The notes: a model not told the origin generated them from the letters alone. A DNA stretch of 64,000 nt from Flavobacterium sp. 1355 (GCF_017833415.1 NZ_JAFICC010000007.1:62001-126000), one strand, 5' to 3'; positions 32,732-43,476 are shown, numbered from the stretch's first letter. Translations and numbers: made by a program.

Positions 32732-35047
32732 CTAGAATGGGTATCCGATAGCGATGTTCAAAATTAAATTGTCCTTTCTCCATGCTCTGCTTCCAAAATC
32801 TATTTGGTCTATTACCCATCTTTGCCCATCAGGAAGTGCCGGATTTCTAAGCGGAATCGCCAGGTCGGTTCTTAAGACCAAAAATGATAAATCAAAACGT
32901 AAACCTACTCCAGCACCAACCGCCAGCTGTTTCATAAAGTCCTTAGATATTTCTGCTCCCGGTTTATTAGGGTCTGCGTTTAACAGCCAGATATTTCCTG
33001 CATCAAAAAATACAGCGCCACGTACAACACTAAAAAGTTTAGCGCGGTATTCGGTATTAAATTCCAATTTTAAATCTGCAGACTGGTCTGGTATATAATT
33101 AGTGGTGGTCATTTCGGGAACGTAACTTCCAGGCCCTAGAGATCTTGCTCTAAAAGCACGAATACTATTGGTACCGCCGACTACAAATTGTTTGGAGGTT
33201 GGCAGCGTGCTGGAATTTCCATACGCAAATCCGGCCCCAACGATTATTCTGCTTGCCAGCTCGCTTTCTTTTCCTAATTTTAAATAATGCCTGAAATCGG
33301 TTTTGACCTTGACATATTGGCTAAATGGTACATCAAATATTTTTATCGTATCATTTTTCTTAATATTGGCTCCTGTCACTAAACCTGTTATGTTTCCTGC
33401 AAGGTCTAATTCTCCATTAAAATATATGGTGTTTTTTCTTCGCTTTTGCATGGTATTGGTATACGTATAATTGTACGTTGGCCCAAATATCAATTGTTTT
33501 TCGATTACTTTTTCTAATGCCGGATCTTGTTTAATATCCTCCAGATATTCAGGAGTCACATGATTTGGACTTACATAGGTAATATCAATAACATTTAACT
33601 GATGTTCTTTTCTGATGTTTTCTTTCCATAAATAACCAAAAGACCCATTAAAAGAATTTAAAGCATACAACTGCGTTCTTTTTTGGTATTCGTAACGTAA
33701 AGTCGCTTTGGTTCTGGGCACAAATTCACTGCTTCCTTTTATACCAAATGGCGATATAAATCTCGGCCACGTCAGACTGGTTTCTGCTCCGAGTTTATAA
33801 ATATTTTTTCCTTTATTGGCGCCGCCCAATTGAAAATCGGCTCCGCCAAAAACAGATACGGTAAACAATTCTGCGCCTCTGAAAAAGTTTCTGTTATTCC
33901 AGTTCACATTAATTTCAGAACCTGTGTAACTTGCTGAATTGGTTTTTCCCAAGACCTCAACTCGTATAAACTTTTTTGGCAAAAGAGTTAAGTAATAATA
34001 CGAGTCTAAGGTTTTTGGTATACTGTCTGATGGCCTAAATTCATTCTTTACAAAACTAAATGTTCCGAGGTTTACAAATCTGTTTAATGTCAGGTTGTGG
34101 TCTTTTCTGTTGTATAAATCTCCTTTTTTAAAATAAATTGTACGGTCAAAAATTCTGGGATTAAAGGTATCTGCGGTATCTATGATCGTAAAATCATGAT
34201 ATTGTTTGATGTCTTTTTTTCTATAAACGACGCTGTCATTTGACAAGGAATAATTTGGGTAAACAAATATTTTATCGATTTTATATGCCGTAAGAGCTTT
34301 TACCGGTGCTTCGTCTTTTATAACCAGTCTGATATTAACTTCATGGTCTCCTTTACTGCTGTCAACTTTGGCCAGAATATAATCGGGATTAAAATAAAAG
34401 TATCCTTTCTCTTTTAGTCTCGCATCAATTCTTTCTCTTTCGGCTTTTATAATATCAAGATCATATGGTTTTCCTACTTTTAGCAAACTTCTTCTGTGTG
34501 ACCTTGCTATAATTCTTGATATTGCCAGAGAATCGTCAGGAAAAGTAACGCTTTTTATGATGTATTGTTTTTTTGGTGTTACAGTATATTCTGCCGTAAC
34601 TCTCTTGTTTCTCACTGTAGAATCTGCACTCACACGAGTTTTAAAATACCCGCGGTTTTCTGCAAAATTTCGTAATACAGATGCGTTATAATCCAAATCG
34701 ACTTTGCTGAAAAGTACAGGTTCTTCACCTACTTTGTTTCGCAGCCAATACCTAAAACCTTTTTCTTTTTTGGGTTCACCGGCAATATTATAAATCCATA
34801 ATTTAGGCCGCAGCCCAAGGATTTGTTTATTAGGTTTCGGTCTTAACAAGTCTTTCATCTCTGCTTCAAGTGCTTTTCTGTCTTTCTTTTTAATGACAGA
34901 ATCCTTTACCTTTACAGAACCTCCTGTGTAGAGTAAATCACCTTCAGGAAGATATTTAGTATTACTGCATCCAAAAGCAAAAAATAAGGACAGCATTACA
35001 AAATACTTTACATATTGGTTTTCTATATGATTATGTTTTTTGCTCAT
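32732..35047 (-). CDS. tamL: TamL, BamA/TamA-like outer-membrane lipoprotein
   Basis: An Omp85-family lipoprotein of the Bacteroidota translocation and assembly module. It has a lipobox (FFAFGC), POTRA-like domains (about 90-400, including KSVTFPDDSLAISRIIARSH and IKAERERIDARLKEKGYFYF) and a C-terminal 16-stranded barrel with the SIRAFRARSLGPGSY lid-lock type motif and RTDLAIPLRNP near the end, ending in an aromatic residue. The start is taken at 35047 (AAGGA lies before it); 35062 is also possible. It overlaps the 3' end of tamB by 17 bases, so the two are coupled. Confidence 0.9.
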   Translation of the reverse strand: MSKKHNHIENQYVKYFVMLSLFFAFGCSNTKYLPEGDLLYTGGSVKVKDSVIKKKDRKALEAEMKDLLRPKPNKQILGLRPKLWIYNIAGEPKKEKGFRYWLRNKVGEEPVLFSKVDLDYNASVLRNFAENRGYFKTRVSADSTVRNKRVTAEYTVTPKKQYIIKSVTFPDDSLAISRIIARSHRRSLLKVGKPYDLDIIKAERERIDARLKEKGYFYFNPDYILAKVDSSKGDHEVNIRLVIKDEAPVKALTAYKIDKIFVYPNYSLSNDSVVYRKKDIKQYHDFTIIDTADTFNPRIFDRTIYFKKGDLYNRKDHNLTLNRFVNLGTFSFVKNEFRPSDSIPKTLDSYYYLTLLPKKFIRVEVLGKTNSASYTGSEINVNWNNRNFFRGAELFTVSVFGGADFQLGGANKGKNIYKLGAETSLTWPRFISPFGIKGSSEFVPRTKATLRYEYQKRTQLYALNSFNGSFGYLWKENIRKEHQLNVIDITYVSPNHVTPEYLEDIKQDPALEKVIEKQLIFGPTYNYTYTNTMQKRRKNTIYFNGELDLAGNITGLVTGANIKKNDTIKIFDVPFSQYVKVKTDFRHYLKLGKESELASRIIVGAGFAYGNSSTLPTSKQFVVGGTNSIRAFRARSLGPGSYVPEMTTTNYIPDQSADLKLEFNTEYRAKLFSVVRGAVFFDAGNIWLLNADPNKPGAEISKDFMKQLAVGAGVGLRFDLSFLVLRTDLAIPLRNPALPDGQRWVIDQIDFGSRAWRKDNLILNIAIGYPF

Positions 35048-38000
35048 TTCCTTGAATTTCATTTTCAGGTTGGTTTTCTTTTTCTTCAGCTTCTTTTTCC
35101 TCAGCTTCTTTTTTCTCTTTTTCTTTTTGTTTTCTTTTTTCTTTGCGAAGTTTTTCTTCTCTTATCAATTCTCTTTCTTCTTCTGTGCGATGAAAAAGTT
35201 CTCTGAATTTATTATAACTCATCGTGATAACAAAGGCAACACCGGTTTCTACCACCTGACCTTCAACAGCTACCTGATATTGGTTTTTTCTGTAAGCTCT
35301 GACCATATAACGTCCATCTTTTGTAAGCTGATAATCCAGCGCGACGTCTCCGGCAATGTTGGTGCTTTCCTCATTGGCACGTTCCTGCCCTTCTACTCCA
35401 AAACTGCTTCCAACGGTAACTTTTAGTCTGTCGTCAAGCAATCTTTTAGAAACTTCAACATTCAGGTCGGTTCTGTTTTCCATTGTACCTGTGGTATAGT
35501 CTTCAGTAGAATCCAAATCAAAATTCAATTCAAAACCGGTTACCAGCTGACCAGCCAGATTATTCAATTGCTGCGAAAGGATTTTGCTCACACTTTGTCT
35601 GGCAAGAGATTCTGCAGTTGTACCGCCACTCTCGCTTGAGAATGGATTTTCTCCAACAAATCTTCCTAATAATAAAAGTGCAAAAACCTGTTTATTGAGT
35701 TCTGCCGGATCTTGCTCTAACTGCTTTAGTTTCGTCTGAGTAACTTCTACCACATTAGATGACACGTTGTAATTTCCTTCTGGCAAATTGATTCCAAACG
35801 AAATTTCCGGTTTCAATAATTCTCCTTTCATTTTTAACAAAGTCTCAAAAGGAAGTCTTTGTTTATAGGTATTTCTAATAGTCGAACTTTCTGCAGAAAG
35901 CTGTGTTCCCAATAAGTCAATTGGCGCTGCTTCAACTTTATAAATTGCTGTAATGTTTACGTTTGCCATTGTCGGCTCACCGTTCCAGGTAATAAAACTT
36001 CCTTTCTGAAGCTCAAACTTTCTTTTAATTCCGTTAAAGTTCATTTGATAAGCCCCTTCGTTGAACTCGTATTTCCCTGTCAAGGTTGTTTTTCCAGACT
36101 GGTCAATTCCTCCTACAAGTTCTGCTTCACCTTTCAATTGCAGGTAATCCCCATTTCCTTTATCAATAATAAGATTCAGTTCTGCCTCTTTATCGATTGT
36201 GATTCCCACATTCACATCCATACCTTTCAACTCCGACTGATTCAATTGGTTTTTCATCTCAACAGTTTGCTTCAGGTACATATTGTCTTCGTTGACAAAT
36301 TCAACAATTCCTTCTCTGTCAGCGATTGAAGGATCTGATTGTGGTAAGACTACTGAGAATTTTGTCTCTTTATTAATTTTGATTGTACCATCAACAACCG
36401 GGCTGTCCAGATTTCCTTTAACATTTAACTTTGTATCCAAAAACAGATCTCCATAAAACAAATCATTATCTTTTGCTTTAGAATTTATGGCCCTAAAATC
36501 ATTTGCCTGAACCACCAAATCAAAATTAAAATCTGTAAAATCAGTTGACTGAATATTTCCGTCTACAAACAATTCATTATCATTTTCGTCTAACACAGAA
36601 AATTTGTCAAACGAGATGCTGCCATTATTAAAAGTGATTTTTTCTTTCTTTATCTTAAAATAAGAATTAAGCTTTGTAACCCTGAAAGCTGCATCATTAA
36701 AGTTCAGGTCGCCATTAATCTGTGGTGCTGTTGTATTTCCTGTTACTTTTAAATCTCCAGACAGATAACCGCTTCCTTCTGTAATATTGTCCATGCTAAA
36801 CCCTTGTATACTTTTGATATTCAGTTTATTTACAGCTAAATCAAAATCAAAAGTTCCCGCATCGAGTTTGTAATCTCCCGTAAGTTTTAAGTCGTTTCCT
36901 TCGTCGGTTAATTGTACATTTGCGGCAAGCGTATTATTGGTTTTATTATCTACTTTAATGTCCAGATCACCTACTTTTTCGCCTTTAAAAGCAAAATCAT
37001 CGATTTTTAGATCTGAGGTAAAAGTTGGTTTTGTCATAACGTTTTCTACCAACGCAGAACCATTTATAAGTCCCTGCATTAATAATTTGTCTTTTTTGAC
37101 AATATTCAAAATGGTCTCAATATTAAAATTGACAAAATCTACCTGCAGCGGCGCATTATTTTCATTTCCTTTCGATTGAATTTTTAACTCATTTCCTGCA
37201 TTAGAAAGAAAAAATTTATTGATATATAATCTTTTATCTCCAAATTCTACAGCATTTTCAGGATCAATTGTCCATTTTTCATAATTAAGAACGAAACTTT
37301 CTGCGTCAATTTTAAAAATATTTTTAGCATTCTCATTCGTTAAATTTCCTGCTACATAATATTGTTGTTTTTCTTTTGCATCCTGAACTTCAAGTGCATA
37401 AGTCAATATATTATTTTGCACCTGCCCAGACAAACTCGTAAACGGAATTTTTAGGGAACCGCTTTCGATAGTGGCTACAGAAACCCGATACTCTAAAGCA
37501 TTTTCTTTTGCTTCAATATTAATTTTCCCGTCTGCAATTGTATTATTGGCGTACACGATTCTCGGAATTGTCCCTTGTACCTGCAGCGAATCTGTTTTGT
37601 TATTATATTTTCCTGTAATCGTAAAAGGCTCTAAACCTGTTAATTTTGGCAATAATTTAAAAAGCACAGGATCATTATCCACTTTTAGCATAAATGACAA
37701 TCGCTGCTCATCTGACTCATTATTAACTTTAGGAGTACGAAGATCAATATACTTAGAGATTGATTTTTTTATTGATGCCGTTAAAGTCGTCAGCTTATAT
37801 TTTCCTGTTACTTCGGCTTTCAAAAACTGAGACGAAATTTTGATATTGTTACTGTCTTTATCAGCAAAAGCCAAAACTCTGATGGAGTCTAAAACAATTG
37901 GTTCTTCTTTTTGCAAAATCTGTATGTTTGACAAAAAGACTTTTCCATTCAGGAAATCAGGGTTACTATTTGCAATATCTGCATCTACATTACCACGCAA

Positions 38001-40154
38001 TTTCATTGGGCCCGCGTGAAGATTCAGTTTTTCAAGATCGGCAATATCCAGGTTCAGTTTTAATTTTACAGTTGGATATTTCTCTTTGGTGTCGCCGCTT
38101 GCTGTAAGATCAAAATTAAGATTTGGGTCTTTCATTCCCGATTTTACAGCAAAAGATCCGTTTTCTATATTTCCTTTTAGAGCTAAATTCCTATATGTGT
38201 ATCTATTAAAAACGGCTTTTTGTACCAGCCCATCAACTGCTGCGTCTGCTGTTTTTGGGTCTAATCCTTTTCCTTTTACTTTTGCTTTAAGCGAAATTTT
38301 TCCGATTGAATCATTTTTAATTAATTTTCCTAAATTAAAATCAGTAAGAGAAACTTTTGCGTCATATACTTCCCTTTTTTTAACGCGTTGATCAAACATT
38401 CCGTCAACCGTAGCATTTCCAAAACTGCTGTTGAGTGCTAAATTGGTTTTGAAATTTTTAATTGAGCCTTTAAATTTTCCTTTCAGGTTTATTTGCGATG
38501 GCAATTGAATATTTTTCGGAATTGTTCCGGTCGGAATAAACGAGTTTATGTCTTTTGATGTACTCGAAAGGTTTTTAATGGCTAAATCATAATACGATTT
38601 TTGAGCATCAGGAAGCCCTTTTATTTTCCCCGAAAGGGAAACTCTTGTCGAACCTATACCGCTCATTTCAAATTTCGAGATATTCAGATCTTTAACCTTT
38701 CCATTTAGTCGCGTATTGAGGTATAAAATGGCATTTGGATTACTTTTAAACGGATTTTGATTTTGCAGGTTTGGTACAAATAGTATAATATCCTTAAATC
38801 CTACCTTAGACTGGTTTAAATTGGCATCTATGGCAAGTTCTCCGATATTTTTTGAGAGTGATGCAATCGAAGGATAACCTGCTTTAATTTGATCCTTAAG
38901 CAGGGTTTGTGGCGTTCTTAAATATAAATCATTCAAATATGCATTTTTAGGGCCGTAGAAAAAATTTGTTTTTAGCGACTGGATCTGTAAACCGCTTTTA
39001 TCATTTACCGTTAAGGCTTTTATATTTCCGGAAATCGTATCATTTCCATAATATAATTTTTCGGCCTTAAAATTGAATTTATGTAAATCAAGATGTTTGT
39101 AATCTATTCCTTTAAGTACAGGCTTAGATTGCATATCATCAAATTTAAATGCGATATCCTGCAGGTCGACGTCATTTAGTTTTACTTTCCAGCCTGACTG
39201 TTTTATGGCTGTTGAGTCGAGACTTGGCGCCTGAATTTGCTTATCTTTAGAACCCAGACGCAGGTTTCCTCTCAGATTTTTAACTTCAAAATTTTCAAAA
39301 TCCAAAAGCTGTTTGTTCAAATCAACCTCGTTTACTTCCAGATTAAGATTTCCCAAACGTATTCCTGAGTCTAATTTTGAATCTTTATTATCATATGAAA
39401 TATCAATTTTTGACAAAGCGATAGTACCGAGTTTTAATCTGAAATCCGGGCGTTTTGAAATCGTATCTACTGTTTTCACAGAAACTTCTGCAATTTTTTC
39501 GACAACATCCTGATTCAAAACCAGTTTCAATCCTCTCAGATCAATATTCGGAATATTAAAATTCATTTTATCCAGATCAAATTCTTTAAACCTGGTATCA
39601 AAATGAGTAAGGTTTACACGAATATCATTTTTAGAATAATCATCTTTAAAATTGAATTTGATATTATCAAGATTAACTTTTACAACCGATATTTTGAAAG
39701 GTTTACTGTCCGGATCCGGTTTTTTTGGTTCTTTTGATTCGAATGCTTTTATAATGTAGTCAAAGTTAAAATCACCTTTTTTGTTTCTTGAAATATTGGC
39801 TTTTGTATTTTCTAATGAAACTGAATTTATTTCTAATTCACTGCTCACCAGTTTAAACAAATCTATATCAACTACTAACCGTTTACCTGCCAACAGAGTA
39901 TCTTTTTTTTGATCTTCAAAATAGAAACCTTCAAGAACTACATCTTTAGGAAATTTAATCAGGATTTTGTCTAGTGCAACTTTGGTTTTTATCTTATTAT
40001 GAAGATACGTTATCGCCTTATCCTTAGCAAAATTCTGGATGGCCGGGACCTGAATTAAAATGGTAATAAGAAGTAAAAGTGCTACTACAGAAACCACACA
40101 CCAAAGCAGTACACGTAATGTTTTTTTAAGTAAATGAGTGGTTTTTTTATTCAT
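35031..40154 (-). CDS. tamB: TamB-like translocation and assembly module protein
   Basis: A 1707-residue envelope-spanning protein: an N-terminal inner-membrane anchor (TLRVLLWCVVSVVALLLLIT), a very long repetitive beta-rich region (beta-taco fold in this family) and the C-terminal TamB/DUF490 domain (about 1280-1640). It forms a lipid- or protein-transfer bridge with TamL. After the usual end near MSYNKFRELFHRTEEERE it carries an unusual Lys/Glu-only tail of about 45 residues, which overlaps the tamL start. A possible promoter element TAATTTTG lies at 40309-40316. The adjoining tamL agrees with the function. Confidence 0.92.
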   Translation of the reverse strand: MNKKTTHLLKKTLRVLLWCVVSVVALLLLITILIQVPAIQNFAKDKAITYLHNKIKTKVALDKILIKFPKDVVLEGFYFEDQKKDTLLAGKRLVVDIDLFKLVSSELEINSVSLENTKANISRNKKGDFNFDYIIKAFESKEPKKPDPDSKPFKISVVKVNLDNIKFNFKDDYSKNDIRVNLTHFDTRFKEFDLDKMNFNIPNIDLRGLKLVLNQDVVEKIAEVSVKTVDTISKRPDFRLKLGTIALSKIDISYDNKDSKLDSGIRLGNLNLEVNEVDLNKQLLDFENFEVKNLRGNLRLGSKDKQIQAPSLDSTAIKQSGWKVKLNDVDLQDIAFKFDDMQSKPVLKGIDYKHLDLHKFNFKAEKLYYGNDTISGNIKALTVNDKSGLQIQSLKTNFFYGPKNAYLNDLYLRTPQTLLKDQIKAGYPSIASLSKNIGELAIDANLNQSKVGFKDIILFVPNLQNQNPFKSNPNAILYLNTRLNGKVKDLNISKFEMSGIGSTRVSLSGKIKGLPDAQKSYYDLAIKNLSSTSKDINSFIPTGTIPKNIQLPSQINLKGKFKGSIKNFKTNLALNSSFGNATVDGMFDQRVKKREVYDAKVSLTDFNLGKLIKNDSIGKISLKAKVKGKGLDPKTADAAVDGLVQKAVFNRYTYRNLALKGNIENGSFAVKSGMKDPNLNFDLTASGDTKEKYPTVKLKLNLDIADLEKLNLHAGPMKLRGNVDADIANSNPDFLNGKVFLSNIQILQKEEPIVLDSIRVLAFADKDSNNIKISSQFLKAEVTGKYKLTTLTASIKKSISKYIDLRTPKVNNESDEQRLSFMLKVDNDPVLFKLLPKLTGLEPFTITGKYNNKTDSLQVQGTIPRIVYANNTIADGKINIEAKENALEYRVSVATIESGSLKIPFTSLSGQVQNNILTYALEVQDAKEKQQYYVAGNLTNENAKNIFKIDAESFVLNYEKWTIDPENAVEFGDKRLYINKFFLSNAGNELKIQSKGNENNAPLQVDFVNFNIETILNIVKKDKLLMQGLINGSALVENVMTKPTFTSDLKIDDFAFKGEKVGDLDIKVDNKTNNTLAANVQLTDEGNDLKLTGDYKLDAGTFDFDLAVNKLNIKSIQGFSMDNITEGSGYLSGDLKVTGNTTAPQINGDLNFNDAAFRVTKLNSYFKIKKEKITFNNGSISFDKFSVLDENDNELFVDGNIQSTDFTDFNFDLVVQANDFRAINSKAKDNDLFYGDLFLDTKLNVKGNLDSPVVDGTIKINKETKFSVVLPQSDPSIADREGIVEFVNEDNMYLKQTVEMKNQLNQSELKGMDVNVGITIDKEAELNLIIDKGNGDYLQLKGEAELVGGIDQSGKTTLTGKYEFNEGAYQMNFNGIKRKFELQKGSFITWNGEPTMANVNITAIYKVEAAPIDLLGTQLSAESSTIRNTYKQRLPFETLLKMKGELLKPEISFGINLPEGNYNVSSNVVEVTQTKLKQLEQDPAELNKQVFALLLLGRFVGENPFSSESGGTTAESLARQSVSKILSQQLNNLAGQLVTGFELNFDLDSTEDYTTGTMENRTDLNVEVSKRLLDDRLKVTVGSSFGVEGQERANEESTNIAGDVALDYQLTKDGRYMVRAYRKNQYQVAVEGQVVETGVAFVITMSYNKFRELFHRTEEERELIREEKLRKEKRKQKEKEKKEAEEKEAEEKENQPENEIQGNEQKT

Positions 40155-40321
40155 ACGTTAACAAAACGTTTTAATAAATTATTAATGTAAAATATGGCAT
40201 ATACAATTTACAAAATTGTAAAAAATATACTTCAACTATTTACATAATTCCAATCATTTATTCTAAAATTTTAATAAATAATAAGTTTTTACTTACTTTA
40301 TTTTAATACAAAATTACTTTT

Positions 40322-41278
40322 TTAGAATTGAATCTGAGGATATTTATTTTGTAATAATCTGATTTTCTCATGTAGTCTGGACAAGAATTTTTGATGTTGT
40401 TCTGATTCCGGATTAAAGCTGCGATGATGTAATCCTTTTTGGATTTCCTCAATTTCATTCATAACTGAAAAGGCATCCTGAGAGATACTGCTTTCGCTAA
40501 ATAGTTCCCAGATATAATCTACAGCAATTTGATTAGGATGCAGCATATCTTCTTTGTAAAAACGATAATCACGAAGTTCGTCCATGACGATTTCGTAGGA
40601 GGGAAAATATTCTAATTTTTGATTGTAGGCTTCTGATTTTAGATTTGGATGAAGTCCGGAAAACAAATGCGATTTGCTGACCTGATTTTCGGTAAAACCA
40701 TCTTTTGTATGACGCACAGGCGAAATGGTAAAAATAAAATTTACAGCTGGGTTTAAAACCTGAATCAAATTGATTGTATTTTCAATACTTTTTTGGATTT
40801 CATTAACTGATAACAATTCTTTTGAAAATTGCTTTTGAGGAATTTTGTGGCAATTGGCTACAATTGCATTTCTTTCTATACTTCTGTATATCCAGGAAGT
40901 TCCGTAGGTAATAATGATGTGTGTTGCTTCTTTTAATTTTTCAAAAGTCGCTCTAGTAATCTGATTTAAATTTTCGAGGAATTCTTCTTTATTCGAATTA
41001 CTCCAATCAGAATGCACATCAAAACAATGCCAGCGTTCGTTGTGAAAAAAAATATCTTTTTCGGTAAAGAGTTCCTGCTCCAGAACTCTTTTAATTAATT
41101 TCTCAATCGAAACTGGATTGAATATTATTCCGAATGGATTTGTATTATTTTGGAATTTAAAATAGTCAAATTTATCTCCCATATTTTCGGCAAAACAAGA
41201 TCCTAAGGAAACAATTTTAGTATTATAATCTATCGGATTTTTACTTTTTGAAATTGGGACCTGGGTTCTAAATTGCAT
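40322..41278 (-). CDS. GSCFA-domain protein
   Basis: A 318-residue protein with the namesake motif GSCFAEN at residues 26-32, followed by TNPFGIIFNP and, further on, IITYGTSWIYRS and the FTISPVRHTKDG block. GSCFA proteins are SGNH-hydrolase relatives: Ser27 is the nucleophile candidate and DMLHPNQIAVDYIW the Asp/His block. Esterase activity on a cell-envelope substrate is the likely role, by family. No signal peptide. Confidence 0.88.
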   Translation of the reverse strand: MQFRTQVPISKSKNPIDYNTKIVSLGSCFAENMGDKFDYFKFQNNTNPFGIIFNPVSIEKLIKRVLEQELFTEKDIFFHNERWHCFDVHSDWSNSNKEEFLENLNQITRATFEKLKEATHIIITYGTSWIYRSIERNAIVANCHKIPQKQFSKELLSVNEIQKSIENTINLIQVLNPAVNFIFTISPVRHTKDGFTENQVSKSHLFSGLHPNLKSEAYNQKLEYFPSYEIVMDELRDYRFYKEDMLHPNQIAVDYIWELFSESSISQDAFSVMNEIEEIQKGLHHRSFNPESEQHQKFLSRLHEKIRLLQNKYPQIQF

Positions 41279-41319
41279 TGCTTTGTGTTTTACACAAATT
41301 TCGTTTATTTTCTTAAACG

Positions 41320-41355
41320 AAAAAACCCAAATACGTATTTGTATTTGGGTTTTTT
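41320..41355 (-). terminator. Terminator downstream of the 41371 lipoprotein
   Basis: AAAAAACCCAAATAC and GTATTTGGGTTTTTT, a symmetric hairpin 16 bases past the minus-strand stop at 41371. Confidence 0.85.
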
Positions 41356-41370
41356 AAGTAATTTATATTT

Positions 41371-42180
41371 TTAGTAGAAATACTCATTTATCGCTCCAAC
41401 TGTACCGTCTTGATTATGATAGGTTTGTTTGACAGGATACCCACTTTCATTGTATTCATATTCTATGCTATAAATAAATGGACCAGTTTCTTCAGAATCT
41501 GTTCCTGAAACAGAATAAGTATGCTTAATAAGATTATTGGTATCAAACTCTTCATCAAGCAGCAAATTCAAACCTAAAATATATTTATATGGGCTATCTT
41601 TTCCATCATACTCATAATCACTGGTGCGCACGCGATCAGAAGAAATGCTTTTTTCAACTACCTTAATCAAATTTCCATTTTGATACGTTAGAATTTCATA
41701 TAAGTCATTTTTCTGCTCTTCTCCAGTCGTTGCATTGGTACTGTAGGTTTCCTTTTTGATTGTACCATCAGCATTATAACTATAAACTGATCTGGTTTGG
41801 TGTTCTCCAAATGGATATTCGGAAGTAAAATTATTTACAGAAATGGAAGATGAAAGTTTTCCGTCGGTGTAGGTATACGATTTCTCACTTTTTTTATCAT
41901 TTCTATTGTAAGTGATATCATAAGTGATTGTTTTCACAACAAGATTTCCTTCATAAATATAGTCTGTTCTCTCCTCCTCGTTCTCAGTTACAGACACAAT
42001 CTTTTTTCCATTATAAGTTATAACAGAAGTTGAATTTTCTTCTGGATGATCCGGATTGGTGTTTTGTACTTTTTTTGGGAGGGTTATCTTATTCCCATTA
42101 TCAGAATCGTTATCATTATCGGTTGTCGAACAAGAAACTAGTAATGCCAATGCTCCTAAAAGAGATAAAAATTTTTTCAT
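41371..42180 (-). CDS. Lipoprotein with Y-rich repeats, paralog 1
   Basis: A 269-residue lipoprotein (LLGALALLVSC). The mature protein contains repeated beta units with the pattern xYxxGKL/xYTYxxGN (ITYNGKKIVSV, YIYEGNLVVKT, KSYTYTDGKLSSS, YSYNADGTIKK, YEYNESGYPVKQTY), reminiscent of RHS/YD repeats. The genes at 42355 and 45341 are clear paralogs with the same architecture. Function unknown; cell-surface location is likely. Confidence 0.72.
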   Translation of the reverse strand: MKKFLSLLGALALLVSCSTTDNDNDSDNGNKITLPKKVQNTNPDHPEENSTSVITYNGKKIVSVTENEEERTDYIYEGNLVVKTITYDITYNRNDKKSEKSYTYTDGKLSSSISVNNFTSEYPFGEHQTRSVYSYNADGTIKKETYSTNATTGEEQKNDLYEILTYQNGNLIKVVEKSISSDRVRTSDYEYDGKDSPYKYILGLNLLLDEEFDTNNLIKHTYSVSGTDSEETGPFIYSIEYEYNESGYPVKQTYHNQDGTVGAINEYFY

Positions 42181-42303
42181 AATAAATTGATAGGTTTATA
42201 ATTGTAGCGAAACTAACCCATCTAAAATTATACAACAATAAGTTTTCTTTCTGTCAAAATAAGACATCTTTTGCTTAACAAATTAGTTTATAGTCTTTAA
42301 ACA

Positions 42304-42337
42304 AAAATGCCAGATGTTTGTCGCATCTGGCATTTTT
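42304..42337 (-). terminator. Terminator downstream of the 42355 lipoprotein
   Basis: AATGCCAGATG/CATCTGGCATT stem with a TTTGTCG loop between A- and T-runs. Confidence 0.85.
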
Positions 42338-42354
42338 TAATATTCTAAGTATTT

Positions 42355-43101
42355 CTAGTAAAAAAACTCCGTATTCCCCAAACTATCTGTTCCTGTATCT
42401 ACTTCTTTAGTAGGATAGCCATTATCATTATAAGTAAAAGTGCTATTTGTCCACAAATCACCTTCTGATGTGTCTGTCAAAATATTAAATTTCACACCGT
42501 TACCTTCTCCATCAATAAAAGCAATTTTATCCATTCCAATTACATTTTTCATTGGGTTATTTTTAGTATCATAAGTATATACATGTTCTTCCCAACTAGC
42601 GTCCGGGCTTATGATTTCGGTAACTTCTCCATTTACAAATTTAATCGTAATGACAGTTCCCGGATCAGTTTGAGATTCATTATCTCCACCATAAGATTTG
42701 GCTGTAACTGTACCATCTGCATTATAGATATATTCTTCTTTGTGACCATAATTACTTTCTGGTTTAACTCTTACGAAAGTTACTAATTTTCCTTCTGCAT
42801 TATATGTGTATGTATTAACCTGGTCAATTGATCCATCAGGGAATCTGTATTCTAATTTGGTGATTAAATTTCCTGTATAGGTGTAATATTCATTTACATC
42901 TCCTGAATCATCTATTATACTTACAATCTTATTTCCATCATAGGTATAAATTGATGTAACAGCATCACCTTCAGAGTCTGTTGTAATAGTTTTTTTCAAT
43001 AATACAGTATCTGCATCAGTATTATTATCAGAGTCATCATTGCTTGAGCAAGATGTTAACAATAGAGACAAGGCTCCAAAAAGGCATAAAATTTTTTTCA
43101 T
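42355..43101 (-). CDS. Lipoprotein with Y-rich repeats, paralog 2
   Basis: A 248-residue lipoprotein (LSLLLTSC). It repeats the unit seen in its neighbours: YTYDGNKIVSIIDDSG, YTYTGNLITKLEYRFPDG, NTYTYNAEGKLV, EYIYNADGTVTAK, FTYNDNGYPTKE. An Asp/Asn-rich spacer follows the lipobox. The 5' end and signal peptide are most like the 45341 paralog. Confidence 0.72.
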   Translation of the reverse strand: MKKILCLFGALSLLLTSCSSNDDSDNNTDADTVLLKKTITTDSEGDAVTSIYTYDGNKIVSIIDDSGDVNEYYTYTGNLITKLEYRFPDGSIDQVNTYTYNAEGKLVTFVRVKPESNYGHKEEYIYNADGTVTAKSYGGDNESQTDPGTVITIKFVNGEVTEIISPDASWEEHVYTYDTKNNPMKNVIGMDKIAFIDGEGNGVKFNILTDTSEGDLWTNSTFTYNDNGYPTKEVDTGTDSLGNTEFFY

Positions 43102-43476
43102 TTACAGGTAGTTTTTATTAGTTCTTAACAGTAAATATAATAGATTGAGTTAAAAGGAATGTTATAAAAATTAACATTTTTTAACACTAAAATACCTCTA
43201 TAACACATTCCGTATTTGTGTATTACAATATTTTGTCTTAACTATCTTAAAAACAAGACTGTAAGTTTTACACTTATACTCTTAAGCAATTTTTAAAAGT
43301 TGAAAAACCATAATTGAATTAACAGAATTATTCTTTCTTTTTGAATTTACATTCTACAGTTACCAAATCTATTTTTAAAATTATTTACAAAAATTTAGCT
43401 TTTTAATATGCTGCATCAACCTTAGTACATCGATCTATTCATTACTTTTGCATTCTCTAAAATTTTAAATCATACT
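43102..43476. other. 375-base divergent intergenic region
   Basis: AT-rich spacer between lipoprotein paralog 2 and the ABC exporter. Apart from the exporter's -7 element at 43443 I see no repeat or open frame. Confidence 0.4.
43443..43450 (+). promoter_or_regulatory. -7 promoter element for the ABC exporter
   Basis: TACTTTTG matches TAnnTTTG, 26 bases before the ATG at 43477. Confidence 0.45.

Noticed and set aside
35040-35426. Open frame on the plus strand rich in Phe and Ser opposite tamB/tamL
   Set aside because: Antisense of the Lys/Glu-rich tail of TamB (AAA/GAA read backwards gives TTT/TTC). Not a gene.
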